This document shows positions 34,276 through 41,843 of a DNA stretch of 64,000 bases, piece by piece. Position 1 is the stretch's first letter. Every line of letters starts with the position of its first letter. The notes below the pieces were generated by a model. The model did not search any database. It was given only the letters and a program-made list of their open reading frames with translations, and was not told where the DNA came from. This DNA is from a virus, in IMG/VR virus record IMGVR_UViG_3300035661_001697, positions 1-64,000 of that record. One strand, written 5' to 3'. A program made the position numbers and the translations under genes.

Positions 34276-34342
34276 TGTAGGGTAGAAGATTGGTGGTTCA
34301 TATGTATAACTATAAGTCTGAGGTTCAAATTCTCCCTTTGTA
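34276..34342 (+). tRNA. tRNA-like element, atypical
   Basis: About 67 nt. A typical T-loop GGTTCAAATTC and a D-arm with GAA-GATTGGTGG-TTC (conserved GG) are present, and 7 acceptor pairs can be drawn (34276-34282 with 34336-34342), though four are G-U. The anticodon arm is too short, about 3 bp with an 8-nt loop, so the element is probably degenerate or a tRNA mimic; no anticodon is assigned. Confidence 0.35.
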
Positions 34343-34371
34343 AATAAAGAAAAAAAAAAGTTTAAAAAAGA

Positions 34372-34403
34372 TTTGGAAAATTGAAAAAGTCTACTTATCT
34401 TTG
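34372..34403 (+). promoter_or_regulatory. Class 1 promoter P4 TTTG-N20-TATCTTTG
   Basis: TTTG at 34372-34375, TATCTTTG at 34396-34403, the closest promoter to the structured RNA; transcription would begin near 34409. Confidence 0.85.
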
Positions 34404-34421
34404 TGAAACAATTAAGAAAAC

Positions 34422-34432
34422 GTTCTTTGAAT
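34422..34432 (+). promoter_or_regulatory. boxA-like site GTTCTTTGAAT
   Basis: Second copy of the boxA-like sequence, 18 nt after the P4 -7 box, at the 5' end of the large RNA. Suggests antitermination control of a long untranslated transcript. Confidence 0.5.
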
Positions 34433-35250
34433 TAAAGATATTGGGCGGTCTATAGTCCATAAAATAAACCATGAAAGTGGTATAAAGTGAATCATTTGGT
34501 TAAGTGGTTTGCGGCTTCCGAAAGGGAGCTCGAGTAGACAAGCGAGATATCGTTAGACCTTGAGTACCGAGGGTGACACTGTAGGGAAACTGGTTTAATG
34601 ACCAAGCGATGTGGGTCGTTTGGTTGAGGTGGGAACACCAATAAGAATAACTCGTAGAATTATTGTAAGACACATGGTTATCCAACCATACTATTGCGTG
34701 ATTCAATATTAGAGTAGGTTTAAAACCGAAAGGTAAGAAGTCGTACAGGTGGTGCTGGTGATTCCTTCTTAAAATTTCTACCAAGAAATTTAAGATGAAA
34801 CAAACTTGAAATATGAAGATAGGGATATCTTAGGGAGTAGTTAAGTATCGTGTTGTTCAAAAAATGACATGGCTTGGTCGGCGAACCGCTACTTTCATCA
34901 TCCACAACCGCAAACTTTGTTAATTAAGGTTTATAAACAACTAAAAGACAAGGAAAAGCGTTCGCCAGTCGTGATTGACAGGTCACTACATAGTCATGAA
35001 ATGTTCATGGCCGTAAAGGGTCCCAAACCCAATACGATTGTTGTGAAAGTTCTCTAAGTTCGCAAGACATAATCAGGGTGGCAACCTTGAAGAGCAACGA
35101 GTAAAAACAGAGTAGATTACGACTTAAGGATTGGTTAATCTAATTGACCGTGACTGAGAGGTACTTTTCAAAAGAAAGTGGAAATCGGAGGAAAAAATAA
35201 TCTCCTGTAAAGTCTCTCGTAAGAAGGTGTATTCTCAACCTGAAGCCAAG

Positions 35251-35280
35251 AACCCCGACAAGAAATTGTTGGGGTTTTTT
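35251..35280 (+). terminator. Strong rho-independent terminator of the large RNA
   Basis: AACCCCGACAA / TTGTTGGGGTT, 11 pairs including one G-U, GAAA loop, followed by a T run. Clearly defines the RNA 3' end. Confidence 0.9.
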
Positions 35281-35291
35281 GTTTTATCATA

Positions 35292-35299
35292 TATTTATT
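35292..35299 (+). promoter_or_regulatory. Class 2 box TATTTATT, 3 nt from ATG
   Basis: TATTTATT, AAT, ATG (35303). Begins immediately after the RNA terminator. Confidence 0.55.
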
Positions 35300-35302
35300 A
35301 AT

Positions 35303-35869
35303 ATGAAAATAGTAATAACTGAACAACAATTCAAAAACATATTTGAGAATAATTCAAAAGAACAACTGACAGAAAAATGTTGGAGCGGTTATAAGCAAAA
35401 AGGAATGAAGACAATGTTTGGTAAGCGATATCCAAATTGTGTTAAGAATGAATCTGAAGAAACAAATGAGGCTTCAAGTCCAGCACAACAAGCAGCAATT
35501 GCCATCAATATGAAGAAGAAGGGTATTGCACCCAAAAATAAAACTTTACATGAAGATGAATATGGTTCAGTTGAGGAGACCAACTTTGTTGTTGGTGATT
35601 TATTAACCGAAGCTGAATATCAGGGAAGGAAAGTTCAGTTAGGTAAGATAATGCAAGGTGACATTAAAAAGTCCAAAGTATATGTTAAAAATGATAAAGG
35701 TAAGGTTGTTAAGGTAAACTTTGGTTTTGGTGGAAAATCGGCCAAAGGTAAAATAATGAGGATTAAGAAGAATAATCCTGAAAGAAGAAAATCATTTAGA
35801 GCAAGACACAATTGTGATACTCCTGGTCCAAGATGGAAACCAAAATATTGGGCATGTCGAACATGGTAA
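35303..35869 (+). CDS. Tagged basic protein with Cys-rich segments
   Basis: 188 residues from ATG 35303. Starts with the tag MKIVITEQQFKNI. A KCWSGYKQKGMKTMFGKRYP-N-C segment follows, then a Ser/Ala linker, a second TEAEYQGRKVQLGKIMQGD domain with KVYVKNDKGKVVKVNFG, and a basic C-terminus ending in RHNCDTPGPRWKPKYWACR. The terminal Cys/His/Trp cluster could bind zinc or nucleic acid. Probably a late, virion-associated protein; inference. Confidence 0.7.
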   Translation: MKIVITEQQFKNIFENNSKEQLTEKCWSGYKQKGMKTMFGKRYPNCVKNESEETNEASSPAQQAAIAINMKKKGIAPKNKTLHEDEYGSVEETNFVVGDLLTEAEYQGRKVQLGKIMQGDIKKSKVYVKNDKGKVVKVNFGFGGKSAKGKIMRIKKNNPERRKSFRARHNCDTPGPRWKPKYWACRTW

Positions 35870-35876
35870 TGTTAAT

Positions 35877-35902
35877 CCCTCACAGAAATGTGGGGGTTTT
35901 TT
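35877..35902 (+). terminator. Rho-independent terminator
   Basis: CCCTCACA-GAAA-TGTGGGGG with T6; ends the gene at 35303-35869. Confidence 0.85.
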
Positions 35903-35945
35903 ATATTTAAACATTAAAATAATTTTTTAAATATATATTTTTTAC

Positions 35946-35953
35946 TATCTTTG
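35946..35953 (+). promoter_or_regulatory. Class 1 promoter, -7 box TATCTTTG
   Basis: TATCTTTG in an AT-rich run; the -33 TTTG is replaced by T-rich sequence. Drives the operon 35978-36818. Confidence 0.65.
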
Positions 35954-35977
35954 TATTCTAAATCAAAGGATATGAAC

Positions 35978-36253
35978 ATGGCATCACACAACATCAAGAT
36001 TCAACACGAGACTTTTGGACTATTATTGAACGAGACATTTGTTAACAATACCCAATTCAAGTTATTCTTGAAGATGGTACAAGGATGTATTGAGTTAAAG
36101 AATGATTTGACATTTTTCAACGGAATGGATTTCCTTGTTCATATTCCTCACAAACACTTGGTGAGTTCAATTATTACAACTAACGTGGATGCTTATACAT
36201 TGGCAGAGCATTTGGTTGCCAAATCTAAATTGGAGGCACTAGAAACAAAATGA
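35978..36253 (+). CDS. Unknown protein, 91 aa
   Basis: ATG 35978 is preferred over 35972 because an AAAGGA lies 7 nt upstream. Beginning MASHNIKIQHETFGLLLNE. Alpha/beta, with DFLVHIPHKHLVSSI. First of three genes joined by ATGA overlaps. Confidence 0.6.
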   Translation: MASHNIKIQHETFGLLLNETFVNNTQFKLFLKMVQGCIELKNDLTFFNGMDFLVHIPHKHLVSSIITTNVDAYTLAEHLVAKSKLEALETK

Positions 36254-36507
36254 GTTTATTAGTTAAATTAATAAAAATTGCAATTGGAGTTGGAGTAGTA
36301 TATGCTGCATACAAGATTGGTGAAAGTGATGGTAAAAACAAAGAAAAAGACAATTTGGCTGAGGTTAAAACTGATTTGGATGTGGAAATTAATTTCATTG
36401 AGGGGTTAATTGAAGAATATCAGGTTATGCCAAATAAAACTCAGAAAGAGTGGGATAATAAACAAATGTTAGAAATTAAATTGGAGCAGTTAAAACGAAA
36501 GTTATGA
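36250..36507 (+). CDS. Small membrane-anchored protein, 85 aa
   Basis: An N-terminal hydrophobic helix (LIKIAIGVGVVYAAYKIG) with glycine pattern, then a charged helical domain. ATGA overlaps at both ends. Confidence 0.6.
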   Translation: MSLLVKLIKIAIGVGVVYAAYKIGESDGKNKEKDNLAEVKTDLDVEINFIEGLIEEYQVMPNKTQKEWDNKQMLEIKLEQLKRKL

Positions 36508-36818
36508 TAACTATTGACGACATAAAGAAATGGGCAAAACCACACCCAAACACAAAGTTTAGTGGTGGTACTGGTAAACAAACTCGATTTGGTAACAACA
36601 AAGTTGAATTTTCTATTGTAGGCGGGGATACTAGACTTTATGGTAATTTTGAGAATACTTTTGAGGTCGCAATTTTTGATGTTGAGTCAAGAGATTTTAT
36701 TACCCGATTTTTTTATCCTGAAGCAAGTGATGATGTAATTGGGTGGATGTCGAGTGAAGAAGTTGAAAAACTAGTTAACTCGGTAATTAAAAGAGAAGAC
36801 CTTAGTATTGAGGTATAG
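36504..36818 (+). CDS. Unknown protein, 104 aa
   Basis: MITIDDIKKWAKPHPNTKF, then strands with a GGTGKQTRFG stretch that superficially resembles a P-loop but lacks the right spacing. Ends in an acidic helix (SSEEVEKLVNSVIKRED). Confidence 0.6.
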   Translation: MITIDDIKKWAKPHPNTKFSGGTGKQTRFGNNKVEFSIVGGDTRLYGNFENTFEVAIFDVESRDFITRFFYPEASDDVIGWMSSEEVEKLVNSVIKREDLSIEV

Positions 36819-36872
36819 TTTACTTGTTTAGAAAAACAAGGTGGTGGAAGTCTGACATATCCTGTCGGTCCC

Positions 36873-36898
36873 AAAAGAGAGGCTTCGGTCTCTCTTTT
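36873..36898. terminator. Bidirectional terminator between convergent operons
   Basis: AAAAGAGAGGC-TTCG-GTCTCTCTTTT: 11 pairs, UUCG loop, A run on one side and T run on the other. Serves 36504-36818 (+) and 36899-37420 (-). Two further hairpins precede it (CTTGTTT-AGAA-AAACAAG, 36823-36840; GACA-TATCC-TGTC, about 36853-36865). Confidence 0.85.
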
Positions 36899-37420
36899 TT
36901 ATTGTTCGGAGTCAAAGTATATCATAAAACCAGTTTGTTTGTATACTTCTAATTTGACATCATCTTGAATTAAATCTATTAACTCATCCCATTCACCTAT
37001 TTCACCTAAACCTACTTCGTCATATGCGTCTTCAATAGTAATACGTTCATTATCCTCACCCCAAACTATTCCACTATCACCCCAACTATAATCTACCTCA
37101 ACAGACCATGGTAATCTGTATGGATTTCTAAAAGAATTCTTATCAAATTCAACAATATCAAACGAATTTATTATCAGGTAAACATAATCACCATTTCCAT
37201 AATTTAACATAACTTTAAATCCTGGACTTGACATCAGACCCAATTTAGAAAAAGTTTGTTGAATAAAATTGGTGGTACCAGATACTCCCAAGTTTAATAC
37301 TAAATCCTTTTGAAACTCGTGAGGTGTGTAATCAACATACTTGGACACACTCAATAAGTTTTCTGTTTGATTTGGATAATCAATTGATTTAAGAAATTTC
37401 AAATATTGTTTAAACTCCAT
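36899..37420 (-). CDS. Unknown protein, 173 aa
   Basis: Starts MEFKQYLKFLKSIDYPNQTE. Beta-rich middle (VYLIINSFDIVEFDKN) and an acidic C-terminal part (GDSGIVWGEDNERITIED). Third gene of a three-gene minus-strand operon, 2 nt from its neighbour. Confidence 0.6.
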   Translation of the reverse strand: MEFKQYLKFLKSIDYPNQTENLLSVSKYVDYTPHEFQKDLVLNLGVSGTTNFIQQTFSKLGLMSSPGFKVMLNYGNGDYVYLIINSFDIVEFDKNSFRNPYRLPWSVEVDYSWGDSGIVWGEDNERITIEDAYDEVGLGEIGEWDELIDLIQDDVKLEVYKQTGFMIYFDSEQ

Positions 37421-37422
37421 AA

Positions 37423-38211
37423 TTAAAGTTTATAAGATAAAAAATCTTCATAATCTGACCAATATATATTTAAAGATGAGCTGTCAGATACTATTAGGTT
37501 TATTTCATTTAAATAGGAAATACAATAAACTTGATTAATCTCAACAAAATTTCTTAATTCGGAGTTATTTTCTGTACTCATTAAAACAATATATTCATCA
37601 CCTAAACGGTCAAAGTCATATTCAGACATTGCCGGTTCATTTGTTTTTTCATTTAATTTAAATTGAGTTTTTACTTCGTTGTCCCAAGTACAAATGTAAT
37701 GGTGTATATATGTTAATTCGTCTGTTTCGAATTCACCATCACCATCACATTCACTACATTCTACCTCACCAACACCATTACATTCACCACATGTTTCTGT
37801 TCCATTACCACTACATCTACGGCAAGTATTACCATCAATACCTTCACCATCACCACCACAGCCATCACAATCTTCATAACCATTACTATCACATTTCCCA
37901 CAACCCTCAATTCCACTTCCCTCACAAAAGTCACATTCAATATTTGTATAATATCCTGTAGTGTAAAATACAGATGCGAATGATAATTTATTTATCATAT
38001 CATCACCCATTTTGAAATCACCAGTTTTTTTAAGTGAAAAAATGTATAGGACTATTTTAATTATTGAATCACCACCAAGAGCATTAAAATATGCTTGTTG
38101 GGATTTATATATTTGTGAGTTAAATATATCAAATACCTGTTGAGGACTTCTTACCTTATTTGAAAATAATTCAGATACGTTCTTGGATAACCTTTTTAAT
38201 TTATCGTTCAT
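37423..38211 (-). CDS. DnaJ-type zinc-finger protein lacking a J-domain
   Basis: 262 residues. Central C-x-x-C-x-G-x-G repeats: CDFCEGSG, CGKCDSNG, CDGCGGDG, CRRCSGNG, CGECNGVG and CSECDGDG (six, versus four in DnaJ). There is no HPD J-domain. N- and C-terminal regions are helical and acidic. Zinc binding by the repeats is predicted; it may act as a client-holding domain or work with the dnaJ at 15719. It overlaps the 38648 gene by one base. Confidence 0.8.
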   Translation of the reverse strand: MNDKLKRLSKNVSELFSNKVRSPQQVFDIFNSQIYKSQQAYFNALGGDSIIKIVLYIFSLKKTGDFKMGDDMINKLSFASVFYTTGYYTNIECDFCEGSGIEGCGKCDSNGYEDCDGCGGDGEGIDGNTCRRCSGNGTETCGECNGVGEVECSECDGDGEFETDELTYIHHYICTWDNEVKTQFKLNEKTNEPAMSEYDFDRLGDEYIVLMSTENNSELRNFVEINQVYCISYLNEINLIVSDSSSLNIYWSDYEDFLSYKL

Positions 38212-38648
38212 TAGTCAGGATATGTAATAAATGTTGCCAATGATAAAGTGTGTGTGTCCTCATAAACATAGTTCATTCTATAAATAAATGGGTCTGAAAC
38301 ATAACAATGTGAGTCACCTGAAACAATTTTACCTTCTTGGGTTGGGGTATATTGTTTGATTACAGAAATAAATTCATTACACATAATCTTTAAGTCACGG
38401 GTAAAGGTATATACATCATCCCCATCAAGAGCTCCTTCGTATTCAAAATCCACTTGGATATTAACTCTTTCAATAATCCACACACCATCTGTATTTTTCA
38501 TTTTTTCCAACTCAATGTCTATATCACTGGAAATAAACCCTTTTTGTTCAAACTCCATTTTGTATAAGTATTTCAACTTATCCGTCAAACGTTCTAATTT
38601 ACTTAAAAAATCCGTCAAAATTTCTAATTTATTTTCATTATCTCTCAT
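38211..38648 (-). CDS. Unknown protein, 145 aa
   Basis: Begins MRDNENKLEILTDFLSKLER. A helix, then a long strand-rich part with YEGALDGDDVYTF and YVSDPFIYRMNYV. First gene of the minus-strand operon; its class 2 box is 3 nt upstream of the ATG. Confidence 0.6.
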   Translation of the reverse strand: MRDNENKLEILTDFLSKLERLTDKLKYLYKMEFEQKGFISSDIDIELEKMKNTDGVWIIERVNIQVDFEYEGALDGDDVYTFTRDLKIMCNEFISVIKQYTPTQEGKIVSGDSHCYVSDPFIYRMNYVYEDTHTLSLATFITYPD

Positions 38649-38651
38649 AAC

Positions 38652-38659
38652 AATAAATA
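38652..38659 (-). promoter_or_regulatory. Class 2 box TATTTATT (minus strand), 3 nt from ATG
   Basis: On the minus strand TATTTATT, GTT, ATG; divergent from the plus-strand box at 38687. Confidence 0.5.
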
Positions 38660-38686
38660 GGTTTATTTTTTAAAAATTAACTATTA

Positions 38687-38694
38687 TATTTATA
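38687..38694 (+). promoter_or_regulatory. Class 2 box TATTTATA
   Basis: TATTTATA 19 nt upstream of the 51-aa gene at 38714. Confidence 0.5.
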
Positions 38695-38713
38695 ATATAA
38701 AAAAACTATTATT

Positions 38714-38869
38714 ATGTCTGAATATATTATAATTGAAAAACAAGAAATTTTAGATAATCCAAATGATTCTGAATTGGGTAAACTTATTAGATTAAAATAC
38801 CTTAAATCAGCTAAAAACGAAGAATGTCCAATATGTGGGGAAGAAAAAAAATGTTGTGATAATAAATAA
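38714..38869 (+). CDS. Small Cys-containing protein, 51 aa
   Basis: MSEYIIIEKQEILDNPNDSE, then a C-terminal metal-binding-like CPICGEEKKCC. Fills the gap before the 460-aa gene; good promoter box upstream. Confidence 0.6.
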   Translation: MSEYIIIEKQEILDNPNDSELGKLIRLKYLKSAKNEECPICGEEKKCCDNK

Positions 38870-38930
38870 AAATGTTTTAAATTTTATAATAAACACAATT
38901 ATAAACTAATTATATATAAAATATAACACA

Positions 38931-40313
38931 ATGGGATATAAAAGATTATTATTAAACGAATTAGAAAAAAAAGAAATCCGAGGAATGTACGGGTTATTAA
39001 CTGAACAAAGATTATTAACAGAACAAAGATTTGTTGCTGGAAAGGGAGGTAGTGTAAGAATACCATGTTTATATGGACCTGGATATCAGTCATTAAAACA
39101 TACAGATAAATCGGGGAAGGAATATGATAACGAAATTTTATTAAATCCTGTTATTGAAGAGGCTGCGGAATTTTTAAGAAATAACGTAGGATGGATTCCT
39201 AAAGTTACTGTTACTTCGGGAGAATCTATTATCCCTAATTATGACTCAGAATACCAAACCGGGTCTAAACCCTCCGGATGGTTAAGTGAGGCAAGAAAAA
39301 ACAAAATTAAAGCTTATGTTGACCGTCAATTAAAAACTTTAAAAGTTAGTAAACCTGCTCAAGTTGTGTATTTTTTTCAAGAAGCCAAACTACTTAAAGA
39401 ACCAAGTGGAGGTTGGCCGGACTATAGTAAATGGAAAAAATCAACTCAAGAAGAAAAAAATGTAAATCCAAAAAACAGAGAATATACTAATTTAAAAATG
39501 GGATATGACAAAGACCAATTTACTGAGGTAAATTTTAGTGTTGTTCCCGATTTAGGACCTTATCAATGTACACTTAATGTTAGAATTGGTGTTCATTATG
39601 ACGATATAAGAATACGTCATACCTGCGATGACGCAAGATTTCAAATATTAGCAAATGGGATTCCATTAAAGACATCCCAAGGAACAACTTGTGGCGCTGG
39701 GTTAGGTTACGCCGATATGAATAATGGTGGAGGTCAGTTAGATTGTAAAGGAAATAAAGATAGTGGTGGTTTAAGATTTAATTATTTCAAGTTAGATAAT
39801 AAATCATTAATTGATTCAATCATGGCTGCGGATAAGACTAAGCTGGGGCATATAAGACTAACCACTAAATGTATTCCTAATACTGTTAATAATAGTAAAG
39901 GTGGGGGATGTCACACAGATGTCCCACATATCACAGTTAATGACACCGATGGTAAACTAACGGTTGACACATATCCAAAGGCAAACGACGCATATTTAGT
40001 TACATTAGATAAGTGTGGTAAATTGATTTCTGGTGGTGGTGGTAGTGTAAAAGTAAGTGATGATGTTAAGGGTAAACCCACAGAAACAAACAAATCTGTA
40101 GGCCGAAAACTTCCTTTTGCCGCAGCAAAAACAGGAACTTTAACTACAGACCAATCTATTAATAATTTGGTTAATAATGGTAGTATACAAAAAAATAAAG
40201 ATGGTACTTATACGGTATTAAAAACTTTTGGGGTAAGTCCAAACATTTATAAACCAAATGACATCATTGCAAAGATATTACCAAAAGGTAGTGAAATAAT
40301 CTTTCCAAGTTAG
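38931..40313 (+). CDS. Large tagged protein with duplicated LLTEQR
   Basis: 460 residues. The N-terminus MGYKRLLLNELEKKEIRGMY is followed by LLTEQR twice, i.e. two (L)-T-E tag sites. Residues about 65-140 (FLRNNVGWIPKVTVTSGESI, LSEARKNKIKAYVDRQL) faintly resemble an OmpA-like peptidoglycan-binding domain; not secure. The middle contains Cys- and Gly-rich segments (TTCGAGLGYADMNNGGGQLD). The C-terminal end is a Gly/Ser linker and a compact domain (KDGTYTVLKTFGVSP). Virion association is inferred from the tag. Confidence 0.65.
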   Translation: MGYKRLLLNELEKKEIRGMYGLLTEQRLLTEQRFVAGKGGSVRIPCLYGPGYQSLKHTDKSGKEYDNEILLNPVIEEAAEFLRNNVGWIPKVTVTSGESIIPNYDSEYQTGSKPSGWLSEARKNKIKAYVDRQLKTLKVSKPAQVVYFFQEAKLLKEPSGGWPDYSKWKKSTQEEKNVNPKNREYTNLKMGYDKDQFTEVNFSVVPDLGPYQCTLNVRIGVHYDDIRIRHTCDDARFQILANGIPLKTSQGTTCGAGLGYADMNNGGGQLDCKGNKDSGGLRFNYFKLDNKSLIDSIMAADKTKLGHIRLTTKCIPNTVNNSKGGGCHTDVPHITVNDTDGKLTVDTYPKANDAYLVTLDKCGKLISGGGGSVKVSDDVKGKPTETNKSVGRKLPFAAAKTGTLTTDQSINNLVNNGSIQKNKDGTYTVLKTFGVSPNIYKPNDIIAKILPKGSEIIFPS

Positions 40314-40325
40314 TAGAAAATAAAA

Positions 40326-40344
40326 TGGGGGTTAATGACCCCCA
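40326..40344. terminator. Bidirectional hairpin TGGGGGT / ACCCCCA
   Basis: Perfect 7-bp GC-rich stem with a 5-nt loop, followed by A/T-rich DNA both ways. Between convergent genes 38931-40313 and 40349-40744. Confidence 0.7.
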
Positions 40345-40348
40345 ATTC

Positions 40349-40744
40349 CTATTCAATATCACCATAATAGTGGTAAGAATCTTTATCATCATCAACAATA
40401 ATTGTAATTGATGTGTTATCTATACACGGTGATGTAAAGTAAGTTACGACATATGTTTTATTAGATTTCAATTCCATAGAGTAAAAAGAATTTATACCAG
40501 GGTTTGACTCTTTTGAACCTAAGAATTTGTACACCATCTCAGTACCTTCACTTTTAATTATTAAAGAATCTCCACCAATTAAAACGGTTGGTGAACTTAA
40601 CAACACTGGATAAACCCATGTTGATGTGCTATCAGTGACTGAGTGGCCAATACCCAAATATTTAACTTTTATTTTATAGGTGTCTTGAGACAAACAAAAT
40701 ATTGTTGTTAAAGACAATAACGAGGTAATAATTAGTTTTTTCAT
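40349..40744 (-). CDS. Secreted protein, 131 aa
   Basis: Signal peptide MKKLIITSLLSLTTIFCLSQ, followed by a beta-rich mature domain ending in acidic residues (IIVDDDKDSYHYYGDIE). Either periplasmic or an outer-surface protein expressed from the phage genome during infection. No family recognised. Confidence 0.65.
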   Translation of the reverse strand: MKKLIITSLLSLTTIFCLSQDTYKIKVKYLGIGHSVTDSTSTWVYPVLLSSPTVLIGGDSLIIKSEGTEMVYKFLGSKESNPGINSFYSMELKSNKTYVVTYFTSPCIDNTSITIIVDDDKDSYHYYGDIE

Positions 40745-40762
40745 AATGTTTTTATTTTAATA

Positions 40763-40770
40763 CAAATATA
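40763..40770 (-). promoter_or_regulatory. Class 1 -7 box TATATTTG (minus strand)
   Basis: TATATTTG 18 nt before the start of 40349-40744 on the minus strand. Confidence 0.55.
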
Positions 40771-40801
40771 AAATAAAGTTTGGTATAAAAAAAATAAAAT
40801 C

Positions 40802-40809
40802 TATTTATA
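40802..40809 (+). promoter_or_regulatory. Class 2 box TATTTATA
   Basis: TATTTATA 66 nt before the RmlB-like gene; weaker positional support. Confidence 0.35.
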
Positions 40810-40875
40810 ATTTAAAATATTTTAAATATATTTAGTTTTAAGTTAAAAATAAAAATAACTGAGTAAAATATTAAT

Positions 40876-41778
40876 ATGGAAGTAATAGTTACGGGGGCTT
40901 ATGGATTTATAGGTTCTCATTTTGTGAATAAGTTAAAAGAGTTAAACCCTGAGTGTAAGGTAACAATAATTGATAAGTTAACATACGCGGCAAATATTGA
41001 AAACATTAAATGTGATGTCAACTTTATCCACGAAGATATTTGGGATATTAAGTATCTTCATGATTGTGATTATATTGTACATTTTGCGGCTGAAACGCAT
41101 GTAGATAATTCTATTAAAGACGGACGACCATTTATAAAAACAAATGTTGAAGGAACTTTTAATTTAGTTGAGTTGGCAAAAAATTTAAAAAGATTAAAAA
41201 AATTCATTCACGTATCAACTGATGAGGTTTATGGAGACCGGTTAATTGATAGAAAAATGATATTAGCAACAGAAGAATCCAATCTTCACGGAAGTTCTTA
41301 TTATTCATCTTCAAAAATTGGTTCTGATATGATTGTTGAAGCCGCAGGAAAAACATTTGGATTACCGTATATTATAACAAGAACATGTAATAACTTTGGA
41401 GAGAACCAACACCCTGAGAAAATGTTATCAAAAATTATTCAATGTGTTAAGAACGGAGAAACAATCCCTGTTTATGGTGATGGAGAACAAGTAAGAGAAT
41501 GGATTCATGCGGATGACAATTCAGTGGCAATTTATAATTTGTTAATGTCTGATGTAAAAAATGAAGTGTTTAATATAGGGAGTGGTTATAGAATTACAAA
41601 CAACCAACTTATTGCAAAAGTTGGGGAGGTGATTGGAAAAACTCCTGAATACAAATATGTGACGGATAGATTGGGGCACGACAAGATGTACGGATTACAT
41701 TGTGAGAAGTACATTGAAAAATTTGGACCAATTAAAACCATCGCATTAGAAGAGTGGTTAAAAAAAATGTTAAAATAA
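40876..41778 (+). CDS. rfbB: dTDP-glucose 4,6-dehydratase-like SDR enzyme (RmlB family)
   Basis: 300 residues. NAD-binding G-A-Y-G-F-I-G-S-H, HFAAETHVDNSI, the STDEVYG catalytic segment and the YSSSKIGSD (Y-x-x-x-K) motif are all present; RNPEKM-like residues appear as QHPEKMLSK and REWIHADD. Cellular RmlB is about 340-355, so the C-terminus is shorter. It converts dTDP-glucose to dTDP-4-keto-6-deoxyglucose, an early step to deoxy sugars for glycans or DNA modification. It may supply the GT2 encoded at 45170. Confidence 0.85.
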   Translation: MEVIVTGAYGFIGSHFVNKLKELNPECKVTIIDKLTYAANIENIKCDVNFIHEDIWDIKYLHDCDYIVHFAAETHVDNSIKDGRPFIKTNVEGTFNLVELAKNLKRLKKFIHVSTDEVYGDRLIDRKMILATEESNLHGSSYYSSSKIGSDMIVEAAGKTFGLPYIITRTCNNFGENQHPEKMLSKIIQCVKNGETIPVYGDGEQVREWIHADDNSVAIYNLLMSDVKNEVFNIGSGYRITNNQLIAKVGEVIGKTPEYKYVTDRLGHDKMYGLHCEKYIEKFGPIKTIALEEWLKKMLK

Positions 41779-41789
41779 TTTTAAAATGT

Positions 41790-41820
41790 TTTGGCAATAC
41801 TAATATATTAATTATCTTTG
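41790..41820 (+). promoter_or_regulatory. Class 1 promoter TTTG-N19-TATCTTTG
   Basis: TTTG at 41790-41793 and TATCTTTG at 41813-41820, consensus spacing. Drives the gene starting 41844. Confidence 0.85.
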
Positions 41821-41843
41821 TATGAACAAAACCACTACAACAT

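Larger units (their letters stand above)
34409..35280 (+). ncRNA. Giant structured non-coding RNA, about 870 nt (GOLLD/ROOL-like candidate)
   Basis: About 870 nt lack a plausible gene, are more GC-rich than the surroundings and fold into many local stems. Visible hairpins with GNRA loops: ACCAT-GAAA-GTGGT (34469-34482), CTTCC-GAAA-GGGAG (34515-34528), GGTG-GGAA-CACC (34628-34639), ACC-GAAA-GGT (34724-34733) and AGATA-GGGA-TATCT (34817-34830). Also a 9-bp stem ACCAAGCGA/TCGTTTGGT (34601-34624), ATGGTT-ATCC-AACCAT (34674-34689) and a 12-bp stem (34768-34794). Near the 3' end a GAGAG/CTCTC closing pair encloses two hairpins. It has four promoters upstream and a strong terminator. Size and phage context fit the GOLLD or ROOL giant RNA classes; class membership is not proven. 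Exact 5' end is inferred from P4. Confidence 0.8.

Noticed and set aside
34500-35057. Open frames of 61-94 codons on both strands in the ncRNA region
   Set aside because: Composition, lack of start signals and the dense hairpins show they are chance frames in a structured RNA.
36504-36818. P-loop ATPase in the 104-aa protein (GGTGKQTRFG)
   Set aside because: The stretch lacks proper Walker A spacing and there is no Walker B; treated as chance.
37710-37961. His-rich open frame on the plus strand
   Set aside because: It is the antisense reading of the C-x-x-C-x-G repeats on the minus strand; there is no independent support.
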